DNA of 56,808 nucleotides from UBA11524 sp963642705 (GTDB lineage Bacteria > Bacillota > Clostridia > Christensenellales > Aristaeellaceae), in assembly GCA_963642705.1 (NCBI GenBank), contig CAVIHU010000012.1, forward strand, positions 1 to 56,808, read 5' to 3'. Positions 8,360-17,061 of this stretch are shown here, one piece after another; the first letter of the stretch is position 1; every line of letters begins with the position of its first letter. Made by a program: the position numbers and the translations under genes. The notes beneath the pieces are model-generated. The model saw only the letters and a list, made by a program, of their open reading frames with translations. It was not told where the DNA came from and made no database searches.

Positions 8360-10560
8360 TAATCCTTGTGAATCCCCTGCAGGATGCGGTTGAGCTGCTT
8401 CATGCTTTCGGCATCGGTGCCTGCCTGCTTGAGCATGCTCTCAATGGTCATGCGCTGCATGGCGCGCTGCATCATGGCGGCAAGCGCCGGATTGTCCTTG
8501 GTGGCATTGGCGACATCGCCGCGTGCCGCGCGAGCCTTGTCCATCAGCTGCTTGAGGATGACGCCGGCCTTCTGGTCAGCCATCGCGGCGGCCATATTGT
8601 CCTTAATCGACCAGCAGCTTTCATCGAGCTCGCCGTCAAACCAGTTGACGACGTTCCGGCGGTTCTCCATGGTATACGCAGAGTTCGGCGTATCGACCTT
8701 GCGAACCGTGATGACATCCATGCAGCTGCCGGCATGCGCCTCGAAGGTGTGCTGACCGCTGATGGTTGCGTGGAAGATGAACACCTTGTCAGCCGACTTC
8801 GTGTCGAGCGGCTGACCGTCCATGAAAAGCGTGACCTCCGGCAGATTCGAGTAAACCTTGATTTCCGTCTCGGATTCTGCGCGGTCAATATAGCGGCTGC
8901 CGCAGATGTGCACGAACGGCGTCTTGCTCCAGTGCGCCTTGTAGAGGTAGAAGGCATCCTTGCGGACGGCGCGGTCAAACGTCACGAGCCCCTTCTGATT
9001 CTCGCCGTGCTTGCCCCCCTCATCGCGACCGTCTGCGGCGAAGTCGAACATGTTCCACACGTGCGTCGCCCACAGATACGGGCGTGCTTCAATCATCTTC
9101 AGCATGTGCTCATGATAGACGCACTGATACGTTTCGGTGTAATCGCCCTTTTCCGGTTCGGTGCTCTGGAAAGCGGGATTGGCATCGGCACCGTATTCCG
9201 CAAGACCGATGGGACGATTCGGGTACTTCGCGTGGAAATCATCGAAGAATTCATCATTCTGATCCAAATCGCCCAGGTACCAGCCGAAATACAGGTTGTA
9301 GCTGTTCACATCCGGAATTTCAAGAATCGGCGAGTCGGTTTCCAGCATGAAGGCGTGTGCCATGGCGGTCATGCGTGTGCCGTCCAGCTGATTGATCAGG
9401 GCGGTCAGCTGACGGTGGTTCTCCAGCAGCTCCTCCGTCACGGGGCTTGCGGCGGTGATTTCGTTGGACAGCCCCCACACGGCGATGGCGGGGTGATTGT
9501 AATTCTGCACGACCAGCTCTTCCATCTGCGAAAGCGTGTTTGGGATACCATCCTTCATATACATGGTGATAAAGGGGATTTCCGCCCAGACGATGAGCCC
9601 CTTTTCGTCACACAGGTCGTACATCGCCTGCGGATGCTGATAGTGGGCAAGTCGAACGGTGTTCGCGCCGATGTCGAGAATCAGGCTGACATCCTCGGCG
9701 ATTTTCTCGCGGATAGCGGCGCTGCCGGTGCCCTTGTGATCCTGATGGACAGCAACGCCACGCAGCGGATAGCATCGGCCGTTCAGCAGGAAGCCCCTCT
9801 GCGCGTCAACCTCGAACTTGCGGCAGCCGAAGCGTGAGGAAACCTCATCGCCGCAGAAGGAGGCGGAAGCGGTATACAGGTACGGGTCATCGAGACCGTC
9901 CCAGAGGTGTACGGGCGAGAGCGTAAACTCCGCTTTCGCATAGCCGTTCACGGAGGGTGCTGCCTTTGTTTCGCCGCCGACGGTGATTTCGACCGTGCCG
10001 CCGCCTGTCTGCCACGTTTCGACCGTGACAATGGCGGAATGGTGCTCCAGATCAACCACCGGCGTCACCTTGATGCCAGGCATGGCGTCCTTCAACAGTT
10101 CAAAGTGCTTTTCCGGTACGAGAATCAGGTTCACATCGCGGGTGATGCCGCCATAGAAGGTGAAATCTGCCTTCTGCGGATAGACGTGCGTGTTGCTGCT
10201 GTTGTCAACTGCGAGGCACAGCAGATTGTCCGGCTGGAGCAGGGAAGTGATGTCCGCACGGAAGGCGGAGAATCCGCCCTCATGGTGCGCAATGTGCCGA
10301 CCGTTCAGATAAACGTCTGCCGTCATGGCAACACCCTGAAATTCCAGCACGGCAGCCCTGCCGGTCATGTCTGCCGGGGCCGGGAAGCGCCTGCAGTACA
10401 TGGCGGTGCCGCGCCAGTAGTCGTTGCCGCCGTCCTGACCGTCAATGGCGTTCCATGTGTGCGGCAGCGTCACCTGCGCCCAGCCGGTCGGGAAATCGAC
10501 CGGCACCTCTGACGTCTTGCTGAAGCGCCAGCCGAGGTTCAAATTCAGTATTTCTCTCAT
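8359..10560 (-). CDS. glycoside hydrolase family 2 (beta-galactosidase/beta-glucuronidase type)
   Basis: Retaining exo-glycosidase, 733 residues, no signal peptide, so cytoplasmic. Order: sugar-binding domain, immunoglobulin-like domain, TIM barrel. Acid/base Glu367 lies in LSNEI and nucleophile Glu455 in LAEYGAD. A DUF4982-like beta domain and an unusual helical tail of about 90 residues follow. I start at 10560 (MREILNLN) because AAAGGAG lies at 10571-10577; the frame is open further upstream. One base separates it from the GH1 stop, so it is last in the operon. Specificity could be galactoside, glucuronide or another beta-glycoside; the sequence does not settle it. Confidence 0.88.
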   Translation of the reverse strand: MREILNLNLGWRFSKTSEVPVDFPTGWAQVTLPHTWNAIDGQDGGNDYWRGTAMYCRRFPAPADMTGRAAVLEFQGVAMTADVYLNGRHIAHHEGGFSAFRADITSLLQPDNLLCLAVDNSSNTHVYPQKADFTFYGGITRDVNLILVPEKHFELLKDAMPGIKVTPVVDLEHHSAIVTVETWQTGGGTVEITVGGETKAAPSVNGYAKAEFTLSPVHLWDGLDDPYLYTASASFCGDEVSSRFGCRKFEVDAQRGFLLNGRCYPLRGVAVHQDHKGTGSAAIREKIAEDVSLILDIGANTVRLAHYQHPQAMYDLCDEKGLIVWAEIPFITMYMKDGIPNTLSQMEELVVQNYNHPAIAVWGLSNEITAASPVTEELLENHRQLTALINQLDGTRMTAMAHAFMLETDSPILEIPDVNSYNLYFGWYLGDLDQNDEFFDDFHAKYPNRPIGLAEYGADANPAFQSTEPEKGDYTETYQCVYHEHMLKMIEARPYLWATHVWNMFDFAADGRDEGGKHGENQKGLVTFDRAVRKDAFYLYKAHWSKTPFVHICGSRYIDRAESETEIKVYSNLPEVTLFMDGQPLDTKSADKVFIFHATISGQHTFEAHAGSCMDVITVRKVDTPNSAYTMENRRNVVNWFDGELDESCWSIKDNMAAAMADQKAGVILKQLMDKARAARGDVANATKDNPALAAMMQRAMQRMTIESMLKQAGTDAESMKQLNRILQGIHKD

Positions 10561-10561
10561 G

Positions 10562-11854
10562 TCAGTTCTGCTCCTTTCCGTAGCTGCCAAGCAGGGAAAG
10601 GCTTCCCTTCGGATGGCGTGTCATGTCCTTCCGGTCGACGGCAATCAGCCCGAAGTGCATGGAAAAGCCCTTCTGCCATTCAAAATTGTCCAGCAGACTC
10701 CAGTGCATGTACCCCTTCACGGGCAGACCATCCGCGATGCACTTGCTGACCGAGCGCAGCGCACGGCGGATGAACTCGCAGCGGGCGTCATCGTCATCGG
10801 TCGCGATGCCGTTTTCGGTGACAATCAGGTCATGCCTGAAGTCCTTCGCAACGCGCTCAAGGACGTGTCCGAGCGCCTCCGGATAATATTCGTATGCCAT
10901 TTGCGTCGTTTCCGCGCCTTGAGGCACGCCGGCATCGCCCTTTTTCGTCACCAGCGTGCGCGTGTAGTTCTGCACGCCGAGGAAGTCGTCATCCTGAATG
11001 TACGGCAGATAATGCGTGAATTCCTCCTCCCAGATTGCGTCTGCCTGCTTTTCGCCGCCCGAAAGGGGCTGCACATCATGCAGGGACAGCGTCAGCCCGA
11101 CCTTGACATTCGGCGCGACACGGCGGATGACCTCGCGCGCCTTCGTGTGCGCCTGCATCACGAGCAGATCGCCCTGCCTTGTGCGCATCGTCTGGAACGT
11201 CTTCGGATCCTTCACGCCGACGGCGGCAAGCTTCTCCCTGCCGGCGAGTGCCATGTTCTTGAGCATGGTTTCGAGATTCATGCCCATCTGCACCTGTCCG
11301 TCGGCACTCTTCTTCCTCTTCTTGCCGCGGAGCATTTCCCTCATATAGCGTTTGGCGATGGCGGCGATCTGCAGTCCCATATTCGCCTCATTGATGGTGC
11401 AGACGTAGGAGATTTCACTGCCGAGCTTCGTCATCACGTATTCGGCATAGCGTGCGAAATCATCCGGTGTGGTGTCTGCCTCCCAACCGCCCTTGCGGAT
11501 GAGCCAGACAGGGCTGGAGAAGTGATGCAGCGTGACGATGGGCTCGACACCGTTTGCACGGCAGGTATGGAGGACGCTGCGGTAATGTTCGATTTCCGCA
11601 TCATCAAATTTGCCCTCCTCCGGCTCGATGCGTGCCCATTCGATGGAGAAGCGATAGGCGTTCAGTCCGGCACCTGCAAGCAGGCGGATGTCCTCTTCAT
11701 AGCGGTGATAGTGGTCGATCGCATCGCCGGATTTTTCCAGATAATCGGAATGCTGAATGTTTTCCAGCGCCCAGCAGTCGCTGTTTTTGTTGCCGCCTTC
11801 GACCTGATGTGCTGCGGTGGCTGCGCCGAGGAGAAAATTAGCAGGGAAACTCAT
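10562..11854 (-). CDS. glycoside hydrolase family 1, beta-glucosidase type
   Basis: Retaining beta-glycosidase, 430 residues, slightly short for GH1 but with all key motifs. Acid/base Glu156 lies in TINEAN and nucleophile Glu347 in VTENG; YMHWSLLDNFEW near the C-terminus shapes the glycone pocket. No signal peptide. The phospho-sugar loop typical of 6-phospho-glycosidases is not evident and the operon has no PTS, so unphosphorylated substrate is likely. Its ATG overlaps the GH78 stop (ATGA). Confidence 0.88.
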   Translation of the reverse strand: MSFPANFLLGAATAAHQVEGGNKNSDCWALENIQHSDYLEKSGDAIDHYHRYEEDIRLLAGAGLNAYRFSIEWARIEPEEGKFDDAEIEHYRSVLHTCRANGVEPIVTLHHFSSPVWLIRKGGWEADTTPDDFARYAEYVMTKLGSEISYVCTINEANMGLQIAAIAKRYMREMLRGKKRKKSADGQVQMGMNLETMLKNMALAGREKLAAVGVKDPKTFQTMRTRQGDLLVMQAHTKAREVIRRVAPNVKVGLTLSLHDVQPLSGGEKQADAIWEEEFTHYLPYIQDDDFLGVQNYTRTLVTKKGDAGVPQGAETTQMAYEYYPEALGHVLERVAKDFRHDLIVTENGIATDDDDARCEFIRRALRSVSKCIADGLPVKGYMHWSLLDNFEWQKGFSMHFGLIAVDRKDMTRHPKGSLSLLGSYGKEQN

Positions 11855-14403
11855 AATGCGCTGTCCTCCTTGATGACGTATTCGTATGAGCCGGCGGCAA
11901 CATCGCGATGCGATCCGTCCGGCAGAAGAATACTGGCGGTGGTGTTGGCAGGGATGGAAACGGTCAGGCGGAGCGAATCGCCTTCATATGCCCATGCGCT
12001 CCTGACAGTGCCGATGGGGGAGTCCCATACGGCGCTGGCATGCTCAAGGACGCGGCTTGGCGATGGGCTGATGGTAAATTTGCCGTCTGCAAGACGGATG
12101 CCGCAGACGCCGCGTAATAGCCATCCGCTGACGGCACCGTAGGAGTAATGGTTGAAGGAATCGTGAACCGAGCCGTCTGCGCGGATGCCGTCCCACGTCT
12201 CCCAGATGGTGGTGGCGCCCTTCTTGACGGCATACAGCCAGCTTGGGCACGTGTCCTGCAGCAGCAGCCGGTACGCGGTATCCGCATGACCGTTATTCGC
12301 AAGCACATCGCACAGGTGCGGCGTGGAGAGGAAGCCTGTGTTCAGATGGTCATCGTTTTTTGCAACGAGCGAGGACAGCGCGTCTGCCGCTGCCTGCTTC
12401 TCGTGTTCATCGAGCAGGTCGAAGGCAATCGCACGGACGTAGGCGCATTGCCGGTCGGAGATGATTTTGCCGTTGTCCGTGCAGGTGAAGCGGTAGGCGG
12501 CTCTTGCCCTGTCTGCCATGTCCGCAAATTCTGCCTGATCGGCCGGCTTGCCGAGGATGCCTGCGATTCTGGACAGCAGCGCCGCGGAATGGCTGAAATA
12601 CGCGGTCGCGACCTCCGGCGCGCCGTTTTTCATGTTCGTGCGCATCGCGTCCATGGAGGACACGTCCGGCTCAAGCCATTCGCCGAAATGGAAGCCCTTG
12701 TCCACGAGATACTTGCGGTTCGGGTTGCTGCGGTTCTTCCAACGGGTGGAGGAGGCGCGTTTTTTGCAGAAGCGCACCCACCTGACCATCATGTCGTAGT
12801 TTTCGATGAGGATGCTTTCATCGCCATATGCCTCGTACAGCGTCCACGGCACGAGCACGCACGCGTCGCCCCAGCCTGCAGAGCCGCGGATGATGCGCGT
12901 AATGATGCCGGTGACATTGTTCGCAGGCGCGATGTTGCTGACGATGCCGTTTTTCTTCTGCCCAATACGGCAGCATGCCAGCCATTTGCGGAGCACAGGA
13001 TAGCAGTCCGCCAGATATACGGCGGTCGGCGCAAAAACGCCGGCATCACCTGTCCAGCCGGCACGTTCGCGGGTCGGACAATCGGTCGGGATGTCGCAGA
13101 AGTTGGAACGCATGCTCCACAGGCTATTGAGGAACAGACGATTCACGTCGGCATTGCCGCAGACGAAGCTGCCTGTCTGATGCATATCGGAATATACGGC
13201 AACGGCGGTGAAGGATGCATTCGTGAGGTCAATGTCGGTCTCGACCTTTGCATAGCGGAAGCCGAAAATGCAGAATTTTGGATGGAACACATTCTGCCCG
13301 TCTTTGCAAATCAGCGTCAGCTTCTGCGGAATGCCGCCGTTCTTGTTGCGCGCACCGGGATCGAAGTTGGCCTGTGTGAAGTTGCCCTGCGCGTCGAGCG
13401 TTTCACCGTGCCAGAGCGTCAGATGCTGCCCGGACTTTGCGTTGACCGTGACCAGCGTGTATCCGGCGAGATTCTGCCCGAAGTCAACGACCGTTTCGCC
13501 GTTCGGAGTGCGGATGAGCTTACCGGTGAACCGCTCCTGTTCGCGGACGGGCACGCTGTCCGTGCAGACGAGGTTGTCATAGCCGAAATGCTCGACCTTC
13601 ACGCCATGCCAGTCCGCAATCTGTTCAAGGCGAAGATCCTGCGTTTCGCCAAGCTCAGTATCGTTTTCGCGGATGATGCCGCATTGGCTTGCCTGCCAGG
13701 TATCATCCGTGCAGACGACGACCTTGCCGTCCAGCTCCAGCTGACACAGGAGCGAAATGTCGCTGCCGGACAGGTGATTGCTGCCGTCGATGCCGTTGTT
13801 TCCGCGGTAAAGCCCGTCACCAAGCGTGACGCGAAGCTCGTTTTCGCCGATTTTCAGCAGGTCGGAGACATCATAGCACTGCACCTGCAGACGCAGCCTG
13901 TAATCATCCACGCCCGGTGCAAGCACGAAATCGCCCACGCGCTGACCGTTGATTTCCGCCTCATACATGCCGTGGCATGTGATGTACAGCCGTGCATCCG
14001 TCATTGTGTCAATGCGGAAAACACGCCGCAGCACGGAGGCAGGCTGACGCACCTTGTCATTCGCAGTCAGCTCCGGATTTATCCAGACAGCTTTCCACAG
14101 GTCGTTCGACAGCCCGTATTCATAGCAGGATTCGCACGTTTCGCCCCACGCGCCGTTTTCATCGCACAGACGGACGCGCCATGTGACATGTTCGCGTGCC
14201 CTTCCTGCATAGCCGCAGCGGACGCGCATGGAAGCAGAGCGGACTTCGCCGCTGTCCCACACGCGCTTTCCGGCGACTTCCGCCGTAATATGATACGCCG
14301 TCTGACGGATGCCGCCATCGCAGACCCAGCTCAGCATCGGCTGATGCACGGAAATGCCCAGCGGCGCGGTCAGACAGTCGCATTTCAAATGAATTGCTTT
14401 CAT
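11851..14403 (-). CDS. alpha-L-rhamnosidase, GH78
   Basis: Inverting enzyme that removes terminal alpha-L-rhamnose. The predicted 850 residues carry two beta domains and then an (alpha/alpha)6 barrel. The barrel motif DCPTRERAGWTGDAGVF is the GH78 signature with catalytic carboxylates, and WETWDG is also typical. Start placed at 14403 (MKAIHLKC) with a moderate GCAGGTG site; the upstream open frame looks non-coding. No signal peptide, so it acts on imported substrate. Translationally coupled to GH1. Confidence 0.87.
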   Translation of the reverse strand: MKAIHLKCDCLTAPLGISVHQPMLSWVCDGGIRQTAYHITAEVAGKRVWDSGEVRSASMRVRCGYAGRAREHVTWRVRLCDENGAWGETCESCYEYGLSNDLWKAVWINPELTANDKVRQPASVLRRVFRIDTMTDARLYITCHGMYEAEINGQRVGDFVLAPGVDDYRLRLQVQCYDVSDLLKIGENELRVTLGDGLYRGNNGIDGSNHLSGSDISLLCQLELDGKVVVCTDDTWQASQCGIIRENDTELGETQDLRLEQIADWHGVKVEHFGYDNLVCTDSVPVREQERFTGKLIRTPNGETVVDFGQNLAGYTLVTVNAKSGQHLTLWHGETLDAQGNFTQANFDPGARNKNGGIPQKLTLICKDGQNVFHPKFCIFGFRYAKVETDIDLTNASFTAVAVYSDMHQTGSFVCGNADVNRLFLNSLWSMRSNFCDIPTDCPTRERAGWTGDAGVFAPTAVYLADCYPVLRKWLACCRIGQKKNGIVSNIAPANNVTGIITRIIRGSAGWGDACVLVPWTLYEAYGDESILIENYDMMVRWVRFCKKRASSTRWKNRSNPNRKYLVDKGFHFGEWLEPDVSSMDAMRTNMKNGAPEVATAYFSHSAALLSRIAGILGKPADQAEFADMADRARAAYRFTCTDNGKIISDRQCAYVRAIAFDLLDEHEKQAAADALSSLVAKNDDHLNTGFLSTPHLCDVLANNGHADTAYRLLLQDTCPSWLYAVKKGATTIWETWDGIRADGSVHDSFNHYSYGAVSGWLLRGVCGIRLADGKFTISPSPSRVLEHASAVWDSPIGTVRSAWAYEGDSLRLTVSIPANTTASILLPDGSHRDVAAGSYEYVIKEDSAL

Positions 14404-14419
14404 TGTTTTACACCTGCCG

Positions 14420-15268
14420 TCAAATGTTTTGCTTGATCCATTCGGCGCTGATTTCGAGGCTCTTGACCGGGTCGCGGTCAATCCAGTTGCGGTGACTTTC
14501 CAGCACGATGCACTCGATGCCGTTCCTTAGCGCCTGATTCCTGAGCGTTATAAGCGGCATACTGCCTGTACCGAGCTCCACGCTGTCGGACTTGAGAATG
14601 GGCGTTATGGGCGGCTTTTTCAGGCGCATGCCGCGGTCGGCGATGTGCCAGAGCTTCATGCGCTCACCCAGCGTTTCCATCCACAGCAGGGGACTTGCGC
14701 CGCCGTCGGCAAACCAGTAACTGTCAAACTCAAAGGACACGAGCGACGGGTCGGTCTCGCGCAGAAGCACCATATATGCGTGATCGCCGGACTTTGTGCG
14801 CAGCAGCTCGGCATTGTGATTGTGATAAAACAGCCGCAAGCCAGCCTGATGCAGTTTTTCGCCGGCATCATTCAGCCGGTGAGCAAGCTCCTTCACCGCG
14901 TCCTCGCTGCCGTAATCGAAGCGGTACATGCCGGTGATGACGATGCGGTCGGTGCCGTAACGCTTTGCATCCGCGCACACGGCGTCTGTCTTACGCTCGA
15001 GCGTGCCGAGGTCGGTATGATATGCCGAGACGGTCAGCCCGGACGCGGTGACCAGCGACTGCCAGTCGAGCTTGCCGCATGCGCCTGTCGGCATGCCCGC
15101 GGCCTTCGTCAGCAGACGGACAATCGCGGGTGTCGGATGGGTCATGAAGCTGTTGAGCTCAAGGGCATCGTAACCAGCGGCCTTGATGCGCCGGAGAACG
15201 GAAAGGGCGGTTTCTTCGCTCGTGCAGACGGTGCCGAGCATGATTTGCTGGACGGATTTTATGACCAT
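14420..15268 (-). CDS. sugar phosphate isomerase/epimerase-like TIM barrel protein
   Basis: A 282-residue protein of the xylose isomerase-like/AP endonuclease 2 superfamily. Visible marks are YDALELNSF near the N-terminus, LFYHNHNAEL and FEFDSYWFADGGASP, which supply likely metal-binding His, Glu and Asp. Family members isomerise or epimerise sugars or inositol derivatives; the substrate here is unknown. I start at 15268 (MVIKSVQ) because TAGGAG sits 7 bases upstream. It is followed after 16 bases by the GH78 gene, so it probably processes a sugar the glycosidases release. Confidence 0.75.
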   Translation of the reverse strand: MVIKSVQQIMLGTVCTSEETALSVLRRIKAAGYDALELNSFMTHPTPAIVRLLTKAAGMPTGACGKLDWQSLVTASGLTVSAYHTDLGTLERKTDAVCADAKRYGTDRIVITGMYRFDYGSEDAVKELAHRLNDAGEKLHQAGLRLFYHNHNAELLRTKSGDHAYMVLLRETDPSLVSFEFDSYWFADGGASPLLWMETLGERMKLWHIADRGMRLKKPPITPILKSDSVELGTGSMPLITLRNQALRNGIECIVLESHRNWIDRDPVKSLEISAEWIKQNI

Positions 15269-15324
15269 GGTTCGGTCTCCTATATCACGCGGAACATGCA
15301 TGCAGATGTGCCCGCTCAATCGTG

Positions 15325-15353
15325 AAAAGGGTCAAGGGAACTTCATCCCTTTT
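15325..15353. other. small hairpin between symporter and isomerase genes
   Basis: AAAAGGG (15325-15331) pairs with CCCTTTT (15347-15353). With the hairpin at 15433-15459 it fills the 200-bp gap. I found no convincing promoter here for the isomerase gene. Confidence 0.35.
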
Positions 15354-15432
15354 ATTCCTTCTTTTCGCTCCGAGAGAAACGAATACGTGCAGCAATACAG
15401 ACCAGGAAACAAAAGAATGCACCCGAAGGGGT

Positions 15433-15459
15433 CAAGGGGGCGATCGGAACGCCCCCTTG
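15433..15459 (-). terminator. hairpin after the symporter gene
   Basis: Perfect 10-bp stem CAAGGGGGCG/CGCCCCCTTG with a 7-nt loop, 10 bp past the symporter stop. The minus-strand 3' flank is not T-rich, so it may only partly terminate and lower expression of the downstream enzymes relative to the transporter, or protect the mRNA end. Confidence 0.5.
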
Positions 15460-15468
15460 TTATTTGCC

Positions 15469-16842
15469 TCAGTTTGCTTCGGATGCTTCAGATGCCTTCT
15501 TCTCCTGCAGGTACTTTTCATTTTCCTTTTCCAGCTTTGAGAAGGCAAGGGCGCATACGCCGATGATCACCATGAAGACAATCGGAACGATGGCGTAGTC
15601 AATGCGAATCGCCATAAGGGCACTTGCCGGCTGAACAGCGTCGGCCTCGCTGATGTAGCCGCCGAGGAAGAGAATCAGACCGGTGACATACGCACCCAGC
15701 GCTGCGCCGAGCTTCGAGCAGAAGTTCGCGAGGGTGCTCGAGGAGGCCTCCATGCGCTGCAGACCGATGCGTTCGTTGTAGTTGCAGATGTTCATGACGA
15801 ACAGGATGCCGTAGTAGGCAATCGGCAGGCCGGCGAGCGACGCCAGCAGGTAACCGGCATAGACGCCGAGGGAATTTGCGCCGGAGAAGAACACGATGAC
15901 GTAGCCGGCAACGCCGATGGCGCTGAACGCGGCAATCATCCTGCCCATGGAACCGAGCTTCTTCATGATGGTCGGGAAGGTGAGCATCAGCGGCAGCAGG
16001 ATGATGCCGAACATGGACAGGATGCCGAGCTTGTCCAGATCACCGACGATGTACTTGAAGTAGTAGGAACCGCAGGCGAGATTGGTCGTCAGGTTGTAGC
16101 TGAGCATGATGAGCGCGTAGAGCCAGACATACTTGTTCTTCGCGAAAAGCTGTACAACGTCCTTGATCTTAAGGGGTTCGTTGCCTGCATCGGGGTTGAC
16201 GTTCGGATCCTCCTTGCAGAAGAAGAAACGAAGCATGCCGATGATCGTTGCCGGAACCATGACGATGAGCACGGCGCGCGACCAGCCGGAAGCGGAGGTT
16301 GCGATGCGCTTCATAATCATCGGGAAAACGACGCTGACGAGAATGCTGCCGGCCATGGTGATGATGCCGCCGAAGGAGGCTACCTTCTTGAGCAGCACGG
16401 GGTTGTTGGAGAAGTGCGAGATGGTGTAGGGGTTGATCGCTGCCAGACGCAACGTGGAGAAGATGGCGAACGTCAGCGAGTACATGCAGAAAATCCACGC
16501 GGATTTCGCAAATTCGCTCCATTCGGGATTGCCGGAGAAGAGCAGCACGGTGCACAACGTCATGCCGATGATGGCAGGCTCGTACGTGCGGCCGCGGCCG
16601 AGCTTCGTCTTTGTCTTGTCAACGAGGAAGCCGGCGAAGAGGTCGGTGATGGCATCGAAAATCTTGCTCAGCAGCAGAAGCGTGCCGACACGCAGCGTCG
16701 AAACGCCCAGCGTATCCGAGGCGTAGATCGATAGGTAGTTCAGGACGATGACATTCACCCATGCGGCGGAAATGTCAGAGCTCTTGAACGCAAGGAGCCG
16801 CCCTAAACCAAGACGATCAGGATTTTTTGCTTTCTTACTCAT
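15469..16842 (-). CDS. GPH family glycoside:cation symporter (MFS)
   Basis: A 457-residue membrane protein with about 12 hydrophobic segments. It resembles the glycoside-pentoside-hexuronide:cation symporters (MelB/XynB/UidB type). The early segment KIFDAITDLFAGFLVDKTKTKLGRGR, split here as DAITD and DKTKTKLGRGR, is the family's conserved cation/sugar region and loop 2-3. RBS GGAGGG lies 7 bases before ATG. It is first in a minus-strand operon with the isomerase and GH78-GH1-GH2, and divergent from the AraC regulator, so it is probably the glycoside importer. Confidence 0.88.
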   Translation of the reverse strand: MSKKAKNPDRLGLGRLLAFKSSDISAAWVNVIVLNYLSIYASDTLGVSTLRVGTLLLLSKIFDAITDLFAGFLVDKTKTKLGRGRTYEPAIIGMTLCTVLLFSGNPEWSEFAKSAWIFCMYSLTFAIFSTLRLAAINPYTISHFSNNPVLLKKVASFGGIITMAGSILVSVVFPMIMKRIATSASGWSRAVLIVMVPATIIGMLRFFFCKEDPNVNPDAGNEPLKIKDVVQLFAKNKYVWLYALIMLSYNLTTNLACGSYYFKYIVGDLDKLGILSMFGIILLPLMLTFPTIMKKLGSMGRMIAAFSAIGVAGYVIVFFSGANSLGVYAGYLLASLAGLPIAYYGILFVMNICNYNERIGLQRMEASSSTLANFCSKLGAALGAYVTGLILFLGGYISEADAVQPASALMAIRIDYAIVPIVFMVIIGVCALAFSKLEKENEKYLQEKKASEASEAN

Positions 16843-16874
16843 GTGCGATCCCTCCGAATTAAATTGCGAATTGT

Positions 16875-16895
16875 AAGATTCATCTCATGAATCTT
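16875..16895 (-). promoter_or_regulatory. perfect palindrome in the symporter 5' leader
   Basis: AAGATTCAT (16875-16883), CTC, ATGAATCTT (16887-16895): a 21-bp palindrome lying about 8 to 28 bases after the predicted start of the symporter transcript. Candidate operator or leader hairpin. Confidence 0.55.
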
Positions 16896-16909
16896 GCGCT
16901 GATATGTGC

Positions 16910-16938
16910 ATTATAACGAAAGGAACAGAAAGTGTAAA
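16910..16938 (-). promoter_or_regulatory. sigma-A promoter of the glycoside operon
   Basis: On the minus strand TTTACA (16938-16933), a 17-bp spacer, then TATAAT (16915-16910). Transcription would start near 16903 and run into the symporter gene. Confidence 0.75.
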
Positions 16939-17000
16939 ACAGTAAATTCGCTTTTTGTATCATTTTTTTGTCTGATTTGAAAAACATAGTGAATTTCTTG

Positions 17001-17026
17001 TATAATTCACTAATTTATGATACAAT
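17001..17026 (+). promoter_or_regulatory. probable promoter(s) of the AraC-type regulator
   Basis: TATAAT at 17001-17006 and a second, extended -10 TGATACAAT ending at 17026. Neither has a good -35 hexamer. The first fits a leader carrying the ribosome site for ATG 17062. Confidence 0.45.
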
Positions 17027-17061
17027 AACAGCAGATGGAAAACGGAAAGGCAGGGGTGACC

